From Synergistaceae bacterium (GTDB lineage Bacteria > Synergistota > Synergistia > Synergistales > Aminobacteriaceae): a stretch of DNA of 64,000 bases. Both the position numbers and the translations under genes were made by a program. The notes below the pieces were generated by a model. The model ran no database searches, was not told the origin of the DNA, and was given only the letters and a program-made list of their open reading frames with translations. The stretch spans positions 62,001-126,000 of the forward strand of contig JAHDKT010000055.1 in assembly GCA_018436725.1 (NCBI GenBank), given 5' to 3'. Below are positions 35,209 through 45,947 of the stretch, one piece after another; the first letter of the stretch is position 1; every line of letters starts with the position of its first letter.

Positions 35209-36483
35209 CTATTTTTGTTTCGCAAGCTCCTCAAGGCGCTTTAATACGAGCGCATGATCTTTACCGATAATAATTGTAGCATGTGAAACATTCGAGGTCC
35301 TTGAGATCAGGCGCGGGTTCACGCTGAGAAGCTCCGCAAGAGTCTTTCCCGTTTCGGCAACGGGCTCTTCCGCTTTTTCGGGAAGATGAATCGTTGTAGT
35401 TCGATAGTCGAAATGACGAGCGTTTCCAATGTGGTTCACATCGATGCCGACCTTCTGCAAAGCCGTGGCCATACTCTTTCCCAACCCGGAGACACCGGCT
35501 CCGTTGAGTACTGCCACCGGGGTATTGATGGAAGACACCAACGCGAGTACATCGGTTTTCGTAGCTTCAGTTTCGGGCGTAGAACCCTCTATGATATCGG
35601 CGGACACTTCCCCTGGGCCATCAGGCAGACCTGTTAACAGTGCCGACGCTGCGGTGGTATCTCCGACCCAATAGCTAATATTGGAGATGTAGGCGGCTTT
35701 CCCCGGCATGGTGAAAAAGTGGATATTCTCCCCGGGCATCGAAACAAGGTACGATGCCAGCTGAAGCCCCTGCGCGGGAGTCATGTCGGAGTTCACCATT
35801 TCGATCACTTTGTTCGCCAATTCAGGGATTTTCGGTATCATGTACGGGCTTTGCAACTTTTTCAGCACCGCTTTAATGAATTCTTGCTGCCTTTTTACAC
35901 GACCGATGTCTCCCTGCGCGTCATGCCGAAAGCGGACGTAATGAAGCGCGTTTTTCCCGTCGAGCACCTGCAGTCCCTTGGGAATATTGATAAACAGCTT
36001 TCCCGCATAATCATTGTAGACCATGCGTTTCTGCACATCGATTTCGACGCCTCCGAGCAAGTCGACAATGGCGGGGAAAGTATCATAGTTTACGAGCACA
36101 TAGTAGTTTATCGGCATTCCAAGATAGTTTACGACCGTCTCGCGGAGAAGATCGACACCTCCGAATGCGTACGCATGCGCAATCTTATCCCAACCCCGCT
36201 TGGGTAATTGCACCCGTGTATCCCGCGGAACGGACATCAGACGGACGATTTTATTGTCGATATCAACCGTTGCATACGCTATCGCATCCGCTCTCCGTCC
36301 CCCGTCTACATCGTCGATACCTATGAGGAGGATATTGATGGAGCCCGACTCCTCGGTAAAGGAGATCGATTCCTTTATCGTCTGAGGTTGAGGCTCAACG
36401 AAGGTTTTAACCTTGAAGGCCGCTCCCGCAAAAGCAGCTCCCATCGCCAACAGGAGAATTGCCACTATGCGCAATATTTTCAT
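35209..36483 (-). CDS. LytR-CpsA-Psr (LCP) family protein with LytR C-terminal domain
   Basis: This 424-residue membrane-anchored protein probably attaches polymers to peptidoglycan. It has an N-terminal transmembrane segment (about 4-24), an LCP domain (about 48-200: INILLIGIDDVDGGRRADAI, MSVPRDTRV, VRFRHDAQGDIGRVKRQQEF) and a LytR C-terminal domain (about 315-420). ATG 36483 follows GGAGGG and lies 77 nt inside the end of nadD. Confidence 0.9.
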   Translation of the reverse strand: MKILRIVAILLLAMGAAFAGAAFKVKTFVEPQPQTIKESISFTEESGSINILLIGIDDVDGGRRADAIAYATVDIDNKIVRLMSVPRDTRVQLPKRGWDKIAHAYAFGGVDLLRETVVNYLGMPINYYVLVNYDTFPAIVDLLGGVEIDVQKRMVYNDYAGKLFINIPKGLQVLDGKNALHYVRFRHDAQGDIGRVKRQQEFIKAVLKKLQSPYMIPKIPELANKVIEMVNSDMTPAQGLQLASYLVSMPGENIHFFTMPGKAAYISNISYWVGDTTAASALLTGLPDGPGEVSADIIEGSTPETEATKTDVLALVSSINTPVAVLNGAGVSGLGKSMATALQKVGIDVNHIGNARHFDYRTTTIHLPEKAEEPVAETGKTLAELLSVNPRLISRTSNVSHATIIIGKDHALVLKRLEELAKQK

Positions 36484-37123
36484 TGTTTGTCGCCCTCCAG
36501 TTCTTCCGGTAGAGTCCCTTCTTATAGATGTACTGCTCCACCGTTTCAGGGAGAAGGTACTTTATACTCCTCCCCTCCTCGATTCGCTGGCGGATTTCCG
36601 TGCTCGAAATCGAAAGGAGCGGAATTTCGAGAGGAATAATTGCATTCCGGAGAGTTGGTGGAAGAGTATCCAAAGCATTCCGGGCATATCCCGGCCGGTT
36701 TACCGCCACTATATGGCATAGCTTCGGCAATTCGGCGTATTCCTTCCAAGTTGTCATGCTCAAAACTGCATCAAGCCCCGTGATGAAAAAAAACTCCACA
36801 CGTTCCGGAGCGTACCAATGACGCATCTCTCGCAGCGTATCGACTGTGTGGCTTGGTTCTTTTCTGTCGATCTCGATCCGTGAAGGAGTAAAATTTTGGT
36901 TTTCCAATGTCGTCAAGAGCGTCATAATATACCGGTCTTCGCAAAAAGCGACCCGTCGCTGGCGTTTATGGGCCGGATCACCTGCGGGGACAAAAATCAC
37001 CTCGTCCAGTCCGACGGCTGTCCGGCTCTCCTCAGCAGCAAGAAGGTGACCGAAGTGAATCGGATCGAATGTCCCGCCCATAATGCCAATCCTTCGCACG
37101 TCATTCCGTACAGCATACGACAC
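36407..37123 (-). CDS. nadD: Nicotinate-nucleotide adenylyltransferase NadD
   Basis: This 238-residue enzyme makes deamido-NAD from nicotinate mononucleotide and ATP. It has GIMGGTFDPIHFGHL near the N-terminus and LLSISSTEIRQRI near the end. The family usually stops around 200-215 residues; here about 30 extra residues, rich in Asn, Gly and Ser, are encoded entirely in the overlap with the LCP gene. It starts with GTG 37123. It follows obgE, in the order obgE-nadD-LCP-rsfS. Confidence 0.93.
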   Translation of the reverse strand: MSYAVRNDVRRIGIMGGTFDPIHFGHLLAAEESRTAVGLDEVIFVPAGDPAHKRQRRVAFCEDRYIMTLLTTLENQNFTPSRIEIDRKEPSHTVDTLREMRHWYAPERVEFFFITGLDAVLSMTTWKEYAELPKLCHIVAVNRPGYARNALDTLPPTLRNAIIPLEIPLLSISSTEIRQRIEEGRSIKYLLPETVEQYIYKKGLYRKNWRATNNENIAHSGNSPVGDGSCFCGSGLQG

Positions 37124-37156
37124 GGCGTCAACCCCTTCGCAATCTGCCGCTCCGTT

Positions 37157-38545
<1,389 letters not shown>

Positions 38546-38561
38546 TCATACCTCGTTTTTC

Positions 38562-38650
38562 AAAAAATCAAGGGCCTTGATGATCCCCTAAGGGCGAGAG
38601 CCGACGTAAATAACTGACGGTCTGTTCTTAAGGTGATGCGAAGGCCCTTG
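38562..38650 (-). promoter_or_regulatory. Attenuator-like inverted repeats between rpmA and obgE
   Basis: On the transcript strand CAAGGGCCTT (38650-38641) can pair with AAGGCCCTTG (38578-38569), which is followed by A and six U residues (38568-38562). The second copy can also form a local 6-bp hairpin ATCAAG/CTTGAT before the same U-run. A third related copy (38545-38534) sits just upstream of the obgE start. Alternative pairings suggest partial termination or attenuation; this is inference. Confidence 0.55.
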
Positions 38651-38684
38651 TTCAAAGCGTCTCGTTCAGAAAAAACCGGGGATT

Positions 38685-38972
38685 CTATTCGGCCGCTTCC
38701 AGAACCACGGAAACGATTTTTCTGCTCCCCTTCGTCTCATACCGCACAGTCCCGGCGCTTGTCGCAAAAATCGTATAGTCCTTTCCGAGGCCGACATTCT
38801 TTCCGGGGTGAATCTTCGTTCCTCTTTGCCGAACCAAAATATTACCGGCTTTTACCGTTTGGCCCGCATATATCTTTATTCCGAGCCGCTTTCCCTCGCT
38901 GTCTCTTCCATTCGTACTGCTTCCCTGCCCTTTCTTGTGGGCGAAGAGCTGCAGATTAAAATTCCATGTCAT
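38685..38972 (-). CDS. rpmA: 50S ribosomal protein L27 with cleavable N-terminal peptide
   Basis: This 95-residue protein of the large subunit reaches the peptidyl transferase centre. It begins [19 protein letters not shown]: the LQLFAHKKG motif is the known site where protease Prp removes an N-terminal peptide to expose the functional A-H-K-K end. ATG 38972 is 8 nt after GGAGGT, whereas ATG 38978 is only 2 nt away. The gene for Prp overlaps its 5' end by 17 nt. Confidence 0.96.
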   Translation of the reverse strand: MTWNFNLQLFAHKKGQGSSTNGRDSEGKRLGIKIYAGQTVKAGNILVRQRGTKIHPGKNVGLGKDYTIFATSAGTVRYETKGSRKIVSVVLEAAE

Positions 38973-39297
38973 CAACATGCACCTCCAGAATTCGGACATG
39001 CTCCGGGTATACCCGGGCTATTTCCTTTAAGGATCCCACTATCGTCTCCACGAGAAGCGCTGTCTTTTCCGGAGGGGATCTTCTCCAGTCCAGTACCATT
39101 CTCGCATTCTCCTCATCTATACTGAACGAAAAACCAGGAGAACGTGCAACAGTTTCGAAACCGTACAGAAGCGCCTGAACAAGTGCGGAAACTCCGGCGC
39201 ATACAATGTCTTCGCCCCTGTCGGCAAACCCCGAGTGCCCTTCCGCGACGAGAGAAACTGGCCGGCCGCCGTCGAGGGCAACGGAGATTTCGGTCAA
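38956..39297 (-). CDS. prp: Ribosomal-processing cysteine protease Prp (YsxB)
   Basis: This 113-residue protease cleaves the L27 N-terminal peptide. The catalytic pair is visible as H21 ([17 protein letters not shown]) and C33. It sits between rplU and rpmA, the standard place, and its substrate next door carries the matching cleavage motif. It starts with TTG 39297, 3 nt from the rplU stop. Confidence 0.93.
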   Translation of the reverse strand: MTEISVALDGGRPVSLVAEGHSGFADRGEDIVCAGVSALVQALLYGFETVARSPGFSFSIDEENARMVLDWRRSPPEKTALLVETIVGSLKEIARVYPEHVRILEVHVDDMEF

Positions 39298-39299
39298 GA

Positions 39300-39617
39300 T
39301 CAGGCCCCGGGAGTCAGAGAGTCGATACGTATCTCCGTATAGTTCTGCCTGTGCCCCTTCATACGCCGGTAGTTCTTTTTGCTCTTGAATTTGAACACAA
39401 GAATCTTCGGCTCTCTCCCGTTTCCCGTTACCGAAGCGGTAACCGAAGCGCCTTGTACATAGGGGGCGCCGACGGCCACAGAGTCGTCTTTGCCTACGAG
39501 AAGCACTTTATCGAAGACGACCGACGCGCCTTCCTCAAGACCGAGGGACTCGACCTTCAAAAGGTCTCCCTCCTGAACGCGGTACTGCTTGCCTCCTGTT
39601 TCAACGATTGCGTACAT
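39300..39617 (-). CDS. rplU: 50S ribosomal protein L21
   Basis: This 105-residue protein binds 23S r[23 protein letters not shown] at the start and [19 protein letters not shown] near the end are diagnostic. ATG 39617 follows GGGAGGAGG. It is the first gene after a strong promoter (39700-39728), so it heads rplU-prp-rpmA-obgE. Confidence 0.97.
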   Translation of the reverse strand: MYAIVETGGKQYRVQEGDLLKVESLGLEEGASVVFDKVLLVGKDDSVAVGAPYVQGASVTASVTGNGREPKILVFKFKSKKNYRRMKGHRQNYTEIRIDSLTPGA

Positions 39618-39699
39618 TGTTTTCCTCCTCCCGCCGGAAGATCAGGCGCTGTGTTTCAGCTTGAACCTGTCCCGTGCGATATATACATCCAACCGTAGT

Positions 39700-39728
39700 A
39701 TTATACGGAGCAAAAAGAGTAAAGTCAA
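39700..39728 (-). promoter_or_regulatory. Near-consensus promoter of rplU
   Basis: Read on the minus strand: TTGACT (39728-39723), 17 nt, TATAAT (39705-39700). The -35 hexamer overlaps the recN stop codon. The expected start near 39693 leaves a leader of about 75 nt before rplU, long enough for an L21-binding control structure, though I cannot demonstrate one. Confidence 0.9.
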
Positions 39729-41476
39729 ACTTTTCTCTGTGGTAACATGAGGGGAAAATCCGCGTTGACCGTATCGGAAGATCCGGAATCGAAAAAAGAA
39801 ATTTCCTGCGCACCGTGCGCGCCAGAATAGAGAAGGCGCTCGGCATGTTCTCGCGCTTCCTGCAGAGATGCGTCTCCGGACAGCATCCTGGCGATCTCTC
39901 CGATGCGCTCATCCTTTTGCAGCTTGCCGACCACGACGCAGTCCGCGGATTTCCGCACGAGGAAGTGATGATCCGCAAGTGCGGCGATAGTGGCTTCGTG
40001 AGTTACCAAAAGCACCTGCGTTTTCCTTGAAAGCGCCAGCAATTTATAACCGGCCAAGAGCGCGGCCTTTCCGCCAAGTCCCGCCTCTACTTCGTCGAAC
40101 ACGAGCGTTGCCGGGAGCGACGCCTCCGGTAACGAGAGCTGGAGCGCGAGCAGAATTCTGCTCAGCTCGCCTCCAGAAGCCGACTTGTTCACGGGCATTT
40201 CTACAGAACCCCCTGTGGAGAGCGTGAAGGAAATCTCGTCGGCTCCGCTGCTGCGAATTTTATCCAAGGGGAGCAGGCGAACCGAAAAAAAACATTCTCC
40301 CATGCCAAGCTCGCGAAGGTGCGCATTCACTTCAGTCTGCAGCGATTTCCCCGCTTTCTGCCGGAGAGAGCGCAGCTCCATCGCCAGAGAACTTGCCTCT
40401 TTGCGCAGGCGCTTTGCGCGCTGAAGCAGCTCGGAAGAGAAACGAGCCTCTTCTCTCAGCCAGGCGACCGCCTGCTGTGCATCCTCGGTCCAGGAGAGAA
40501 GCTCCTCCGCTGTCCGGGTTCCTGTGGCGCGCTTAATCTTCCTGATCATTCCCAGTTTTTTTTCAAGGGTCTCCCGGTCGCGCTCGATCTTTTCAGGGGA
40601 AGGTCCCGAAGCTCTTTCCTCGATAGCGCGGACAAACGAGTGGATGGACGACAAACCTTCGTTCAAGGCGTCTTCAACATCCGTCTTCTCGAGCGAGAGG
40701 CGGCGGATCAGCTCAAGCGAACACGATTCGAGCCTATCGAGCACACCTTCTCCCGAGGCGCCGCCGGTCAGCTCGAGGAGATTCTCCCTGACTTTACGGG
40801 CATGTTGGAACGCGCTGGTTTTCTCTTCCAGCTCCTTCTCCCAAAGAAGATCGCAGCCCGGGAAGAGATTCAGCGGACGAAGAGCCTCCACAATCGTCTC
40901 CGCATCGCGAAATCGGCGCTTCAGTTCCTGTTCCTTCGCTTTTACTGCCCGCAGTTCTCTGTCGCTACGAAGCGCCTCTTCGAATGTCTTCCGAAGAGCG
41001 TCGCGCAATCCGACTGCATTCTCGCCGCAACAGAAATCAAGAATATCCGCCTGTCGTTTCGGGTCGAGGAGTTCCATCTGTGCGAACTGGCTCTGAATAC
41101 GCATGCGCTCGTTCATCAATGCGGCAAATGTAGAAAATGGAGCGCCTTTGTTCTGAAAGAAGCAACGATTCTTCCCTCCTCGAGAAAGAATGCGCCGGGC
41201 AAAAAGCAACCCGTCTTCGTCCGCGGGGACTGTCGATTCGGAATTCCGGCTCGGGCCTCCGGAGAAAACCGCCTCTACGGAAGCTTCCTCCTCACCCGAA
41301 CGGATGAAAAGCGTTTGACTCCTCTTCCCGCCGATCAGCTCCAAAGCTCGAACAAGACTGCTCTTCCCGGCGCCGCTCTCGCCGGTGATAACGGTAAAAC
41401 CCGTTTCAAGACGCATGGATACGGAGGAGATTCCCCCAACGTTCCTAATGGAAATCTCTTCGATCAAACTCGTCAC
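39725..41476 (-). CDS. recN: DNA repair protein RecN
   Basis: This 583-residue SMC-like ATPase acts in double-strand break repair. It has Walker A GESGAGKSS (about 33-41), a central coiled-coil region (about 150-370), the SASGGELSRILLALQ signature and Walker B LVFDEVEAGLGG. It starts with GTG 41476, overlapping the nadK stop (GTGA); TTG 41467, better spaced from AAAAGGAG, is an alternative. Confidence 0.94.
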   Translation of the reverse strand: MTSLIEEISIRNVGGISSVSMRLETGFTVITGESGAGKSSLVRALELIGGKRSQTLFIRSGEEEASVEAVFSGGPSRNSESTVPADEDGLLFARRILSRGGKNRCFFQNKGAPFSTFAALMNERMRIQSQFAQMELLDPKRQADILDFCCGENAVGLRDALRKTFEEALRSDRELRAVKAKEQELKRRFRDAETIVEALRPLNLFPGCDLLWEKELEEKTSAFQHARKVRENLLELTGGASGEGVLDRLESCSLELIRRLSLEKTDVEDALNEGLSSIHSFVRAIEERASGPSPEKIERDRETLEKKLGMIRKIKRATGTRTAEELLSWTEDAQQAVAWLREEARFSSELLQRAKRLRKEASSLAMELRSLRQKAGKSLQTEVNAHLRELGMGECFFSVRLLPLDKIRSSGADEISFTLSTGGSVEMPVNKSASGGELSRILLALQLSLPEASLPATLVFDEVEAGLGGKAALLAGYKLLALSRKTQVLLVTHEATIAALADHHFLVRKSADCVVVGKLQKDERIGEIARMLSGDASLQEAREHAERLLYSGAHGAQEISFFDSGSSDTVNADFPLMLPQRKV

Positions 41477-42354
41477 TCCTTTTCGAAGGTGACAATTCCC
41501 TGCCCCCAGCGTAGTTTCTCCTGAAGCAGATCGAAATAGTTCCGGGAGGGCAGAAGGATGACATCTATCTTTTGAGAACGGCTGAGCGCGATTTCGATGC
41601 GATCCCCCGGAAAAATCTCGTAGCCGAGCTGACCGTCCTGGGTAAGCAACAGATCTCTGTGATTTCCTCTGGGAACCAGAGTAACCGTGTCATCCTCTCC
41701 GGCGACGACGGGCCTGGAATAGAGCGTATGTGCGCAAATGGGAACGACGAGCATGCACGGAACATGCGGCGGAATAATCGGGCCTCCCGCGGAGAGCGCG
41801 TATGCCGTGGATCCGGTCGGCGTGGAAACAATGATCCCGTCGGCCGGCAACGTGTTGAGCCGTTTATCTCCGATATGAACTTCGATGTGCATCACACGGG
41901 CGAGCGCCCCCTTGGCCAGAACAAGATCGTTCAAAGCATAGAGAGAATAGGTGTCGTGCCCGTCCCTTGATATTCTTCCGTCAAGGAGCCTGTGGGTCTG
42001 TACTGTATACTCTCCTCTGAGAATTCGCTCCAGGTCGTGCAGAGCCTCCTCGGCTTTTCCGGAGGCCAGAAAACCCAGGTGTCCCAGGTTGATACCGTAG
42101 AGAAGCACGGAGGCGCCCAATACGTACCGGGCAGCTCGCAGAAAGGTCCCGTCGCCTCCGATAACAAGCGCAACGCCGACGCGCTCCTTCCACTCTTCGT
42201 CTCCGAGGCCCTGGACCCCCAGCACAGACGCTTCATGTGGAGGGAAAAGAAAGGCGACGCCGTTTTCCTTCCCCCACTGAATAAGCATCTTCGCCATTTG
42301 CAGCGCACCCGGCTTTCGGGTATTGACAAGCATTCCAATACTGGGAGTATTCAT
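41473..42354 (-). CDS. nadK: NAD kinase
   Basis: This 293-residue enzyme phosphorylates NAD to NADP. It has GGDGT (66-70, catalytic aspartate 68), LGHLGFL, the NDLVLAKG segment and TPTGSTAYALSAGGPI. It overlaps tlyA by 4 nt (ATGA) and recN by 4 nt. The tlyA-nadK-recN order is common. Confidence 0.96.
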   Translation of the reverse strand: MNTPSIGMLVNTRKPGALQMAKMLIQWGKENGVAFLFPPHEASVLGVQGLGDEEWKERVGVALVIGGDGTFLRAARYVLGASVLLYGINLGHLGFLASGKAEEALHDLERILRGEYTVQTHRLLDGRISRDGHDTYSLYALNDLVLAKGALARVMHIEVHIGDKRLNTLPADGIIVSTPTGSTAYALSAGGPIIPPHVPCMLVVPICAHTLYSRPVVAGEDDTVTLVPRGNHRDLLLTQDGQLGYEIFPGDRIEIALSRSQKIDVILLPSRNYFDLLQEKLRWGQGIVTFEKE

Positions 42355-43181
42355 GATTCGCTCCGCCCTTCAGTAAAAAAACAATGCGATTCTTCCACCG
42401 CCGAAGGGGCGGACAAAAGTGCCGATGGTTCGGCGCCCGCTTTCCTTAGGTGCAGGAGATACTCTATATTCCCCATAGGTCCCTTTATGGGCGAGAACGT
42501 CAAACCGCAGGGGGTGAACGATGTCTCTGCGGAGCAGAACGCGAGCATATTCTCCAGAACTTCGATATGGTTCGCTTTCGAACGCACCACTCCCCCCTTC
42601 CCGACTTTCCCTTTCCCGACTTCGAACTGCGGTTTTACAAGAACAACAGCCTCTCCCATAGAGGAAAGAAAAGAATCCATGGCTGGAAGGAGAAGTTTCA
42701 GCGAGATGAACGACGCATCGGCTACCGCGATATCCGGGATCTCTGGAAAATCTTCCGGTTGCAGGTTTCGTGCGTTCGTTCGTTCCATCACAACGACCTT
42801 TTCGTGGCTCCGGAGCGACCACGCAAGCTGACCGTATCCAACATCAACGGAATAGACGCGCCGGGCGCCTTTCGAAAGAAGTACCTGAGTAAACCCCCCT
42901 GTCGAGGCGCCGATGTCGACACAAACACGATCCTCGGGAGACACCGGAAAAACGGTGAGCGCTTTGAGCAGTTTCAGCGCTCCGCGGCTCACCCATTCAT
43001 TACCGGCCCCTTGAACTTCGATAGGCGCATCGGGAATGACAAGGGCTCCCGGTTTTTCGACTCGTTCTCCGCCGACAACGACTTTTCCCGCCATTAAAAG
43101 ACTTTGCGCTCTTGTTCTGGAGTCAGCGAACCCCCTGGATACCAGAACTCTGTCGACGCGCTCTTTTTTGATACTCTTCAT
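42351..43181 (-). CDS. tlyA: TlyA-family rRNA methyltransferase
   Basis: This 276-residue protein has an N-terminal S4 RNA-binding domain (about 5-65) and an FtsJ-like SAM domain (DIGASTGGFTQVLLSKGA; DASFISLKLLLPA; LVKPQFE). Homologues 2'-O-methylate 16S and/or 23S rRNA; some are misnamed hemolysins. ATG 43181 lies 59 nt inside the end of dxs. Confidence 0.93.
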   Translation of the reverse strand: MKSIKKERVDRVLVSRGFADSRTRAQSLLMAGKVVVGGERVEKPGALVIPDAPIEVQGAGNEWVSRGALKLLKALTVFPVSPEDRVCVDIGASTGGFTQVLLSKGARRVYSVDVGYGQLAWSLRSHEKVVVMERTNARNLQPEDFPEIPDIAVADASFISLKLLLPAMDSFLSSMGEAVVLVKPQFEVGKGKVGKGGVVRSKANHIEVLENMLAFCSAETSFTPCGLTFSPIKGPMGNIEYLLHLRKAGAEPSALLSAPSAVEESHCFFTEGRSES

Positions 43182-45036
43182 ACACAGTCACCACTTTGTG
43201 GAGGGTAAGGCCGCAGAACTCGGCCTGTTCGGCTACTGTCCCCTGGGGGACGAAAATATCGGGGATGCCGAGCGGAACCACTCTGGCGGGACGGCACGTC
43301 GATCGAAGCTTTTCTGCAAGCGTCGCGATAGCCTCGCCGACCCCGCCCTCCTTGTACCCCTCTTCCGCCACGATGACAAGCTCGTTGTTCTTCAGAATCT
43401 CCTCCACTACGGTAACGCAGAGAGGCTTGACGCATTTGAGATCCACAACGGCGGGTGGGACATCCCCATTGCGCATGATCTGTTCGCGTGCCTCAAGCAT
43501 CAGCTCGACTGTCTTTCCGTAACCGAGCAGCGCGCACTCCGATCCTTTCTCCAGAGTTTCGGGGATCGGAAGATCGTTCAGGAAGACTTCGCCGCGGCTC
43601 CTGCAAAGAGAAGGAATTGCTTCTCCTCTGGGGAAACGAATCATCAACGGGGCGTTTCTCCTGAGACCAAGATCGAAAAGCGCCGAAAGACCAATCTCAT
43701 CTCGAGGTGCGGTTACGACGAGATTCGGCACGGACCGCGACCAGGTTATGTCAAGCAACCCCTGATGGGTTTCTCCGTCGTCTCCGATGATTCCGGAACG
43801 GTCGACCGCGACGATGACAGGCAGATTCTGCATTGCGATATCATGAACAAGCTGATCCATGGCGCGCTGAAGAAACGTCGAGTAGATGAACACCACAGGC
43901 CGAAGACCACCTGCGGCCATCCCCGCAGCCATTGTCAGCATGTGTCCTTCCGCGATGCCGACGTCGAAAAAACGATCGGGAAAGCGTGAGGCGAACTCGT
44001 CGAGCTTGCTGCCGCACTTCATGGCCGCAGTCAGACAGACGACTCGATCGTCGCGCTCCGCAAGGTCGCACACGGCGCTTGACGCGGCCTCGCTCCAGGA
44101 TCTCGTGTGCGGGTTCGGCAGCGTGTCTTCAGGTTTTTGCGGGGGCACTCCATGGTATTTCGTGGGTTCCTGTTCAGCCTTGTCGTACCCCTTCCCCTTA
44201 ACCGTTACCAGATGGATGAGCACCGGCTTATCGTATTTCTTGGCAAGTTCAAGAACATTTTCGATCTCTTCGATATTATGCCCGTCAAAAGGCCCCCAGT
44301 AATTAATATCCATCTCATCGAAAATATTGATCGGTTTAACGATCGACTTGATATGATCCTTCAGTTTGCCGAGCGCATTTTCCAGAGCCTGGCCTTTGGG
44401 AAGCGATGAGCAGGAATCCTTGATCGCCTTCTTCAGGGAGTTGTAGGCCGTGCTCGAGCTGAGCCTCGCCAGGTGGGTGGCAAACCCGCCTACCCTGGGG
44501 CTTATGGACATGGCGTTGTCGTTCAGAATATAGATGACCTTAGTATTCGAATCCTTAGTATAGTTGAGCGCCTCGAAGGCGAGTCCGTTGAGAAGCGATG
44601 CATCGCCTATCACCGCAACGACATGGTTCTTGCCACCGAGCACGTCTCTCGCCTTTGCATAACCGAGAGCGGCGGAGAGCGACGTGCTGCTGTGGCCGAC
44701 GTCGAAATGATCATATGGGCTCTCCGAACGTTTAGGAAAACCGCTGATACCTCCCCACTGGCGCAGTGTAGGGAAGCGGTCTCTCCGTCCGGTGAGAATT
44801 TTGTAGGCGTACGCCTGATGGCCGACGTCGAAAAGAATCTTGTCGTCCTCGGGATCGAACGACCGCAAAAGGGCGAGGATAAGTTCCACCGCCCCGAGAG
44901 ATGACGCCATATGCCCTCCGTTCTTCAAAACGACGGAGACGATATACTCCCGAAGTTCCGCTGCAAGCGTCTCAAGATTATCTTTCGAGAACCCCTTCAA
45001 CTCGGAATAGTGCTTTACGTGCTCCAAAACAGCCAT
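43123..45036 (-). CDS. dxs: 1-deoxy-D-xylulose-5-phosphate synthase
   Basis: This 637-residue thiamine-diphosphate enzyme condenses pyruvate and glyceraldehyde-3-phosphate in the first step of the MEP isoprenoid pathway. FDVGHQAYAYKILTGR, IGDASLLNGLAFEALN (diphosphate-binding region) and DRSGIIGDDGETHQG match the family. It follows ispA by 2 nt, a common pair. Confidence 0.96.
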   Translation of the reverse strand: MAVLEHVKHYSELKGFSKDNLETLAAELREYIVSVVLKNGGHMASSLGAVELILALLRSFDPEDDKILFDVGHQAYAYKILTGRRDRFPTLRQWGGISGFPKRSESPYDHFDVGHSSTSLSAALGYAKARDVLGGKNHVVAVIGDASLLNGLAFEALNYTKDSNTKVIYILNDNAMSISPRVGGFATHLARLSSSTAYNSLKKAIKDSCSSLPKGQALENALGKLKDHIKSIVKPINIFDEMDINYWGPFDGHNIEEIENVLELAKKYDKPVLIHLVTVKGKGYDKAEQEPTKYHGVPPQKPEDTLPNPHTRSWSEAASSAVCDLAERDDRVVCLTAAMKCGSKLDEFASRFPDRFFDVGIAEGHMLTMAAGMAAGGLRPVVFIYSTFLQRAMDQLVHDIAMQNLPVIVAVDRSGIIGDDGETHQGLLDITWSRSVPNLVVTAPRDEIGLSALFDLGLRRNAPLMIRFPRGEAIPSLCRSRGEVFLNDLPIPETLEKGSECALLGYGKTVELMLEAREQIMRNGDVPPAVVDLKCVKPLCVTVVEEILKNNELVIVAEEGYKEGGVGEAIATLAEKLRSTCRPARVVPLGIPDIFVPQGTVAEQAEFCGLTLHKVVTVYEEYQKRARRQSSGIQGVR

Positions 45037-45038
45037 AG

Positions 45039-45947
45039 CTATCGCGTCCTTTCCACAAGATAGCCGGAGAGGGCTTCGAAAAATCCTGTATCGCCCTTAA
45101 TTCCACTGATCGCTTCAATAGCCTTTTCGCTCTCGATTTTCGCGAGACTGCGGGTCTCTTCAAGGCCGAAAAGGGAGACGAAGGTTTTTTTGTTCTGCGT
45201 CGCATCCTTGCCAGGGGTCTTCCCCAGCTCTTCGGCGGAGGAAGTGACGTCGAGTATATCGTCGACCATTTGGAACGCCGCACCAAGATGCATCCCGTAT
45301 GCGCGGAAAGCACAGGCCTCCTTCTTGTCGGCGCCTCCAAGCGCCGCGCCGCTTTCGACGCACGCGGAGATCAGAACCGCCGTCTTCTGTGCGGCAACCT
45401 TGAACGGGAAGTCCGCGCCATCCTCCATGCTTTCCGGATCCGTATCAAGCACCTGTCCGCCGCATATTCCGAATGGTCCGCATGCGTTCGCCATTATCCG
45501 CATCGCCTCGCATATCCTGTCCGCAGGAACGTCGGCCCCTGCAAGCTGCGTGAGAGGATACTCGAACGCCCAGGCCAGCAGCGCATCCCCCGCCAGAATT
45601 GCGAGGGATTCTCCGAAAAGGACGTGGTTGGTCGGTTTGCCTCTTCGAAGCACATCGTTATCCATCGCGGGCAGGTCGTCGTGAATAAGCGACGCCGTAT
45701 GGATCATCTCGAAACCAAGCGCCAGAGGGAGACTCCGCTCCCATCCCATACCGAAGACCTGAGCCGCCTTAAGACAAAGGATAGGGCGAAGGCGTTTTCC
45801 TCCCGCAGTCAGAGAATACATGATCGAATCCCTGAGCCTTGTGGGGGCGGGCGCCGGAAGAGCCTCCGCGATCCCCTGCAGACGAGATTCGACAAATTCC
45901 CCCGCTTCTGAAAATAAGACATTAAAAGAATGTGCCGTGTGCGTCAT
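45039..45947 (-). CDS. ispA: Polyprenyl (farnesyl/geranylgeranyl) diphosphate synthase
   Basis: This 302-residue all-helical enzyme elongates allylic diphosphates. It has GGKRLRP (49-55), the first aspartate-rich motif DDLPAMD (90-96) and a second DDILD. The chain length of the product cannot be read with certainty, but the DDxxxxD spacing fits short-chain FPP/GGPP synthases. It overlaps xseB by 4 nt. Confidence 0.94.
   Translation of the reverse strand: MTHTAHSFNVLFSEAGEFVESRLQGIAEALPAPAPTRLRDSIMYSLTAGGKRLRPILCLKAAQVFGMGWERSLPLALGFEMIHTASLIHDDLPAMDNDVLRRGKPTNHVLFGESLAILAGDALLAWAFEYPLTQLAGADVPADRICEAMRIMANACGPFGICGGQVLDTDPESMEDGADFPFKVAAQKTAVLISACVESGAALGGADKKEACAFRAYGMHLGAAFQMVDDILDVTSSAEELGKTPGKDATQNKKTFVSLFGLEETRSLAKIESEKAIEAISGIKGDTGFFEALSGYLVERTR

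Noticed and set aside
40319-41524. 401-codon open frame on the plus strand opposite recN
   Set aside because: Shadow of recN codon bias; no protein-like domain pattern.
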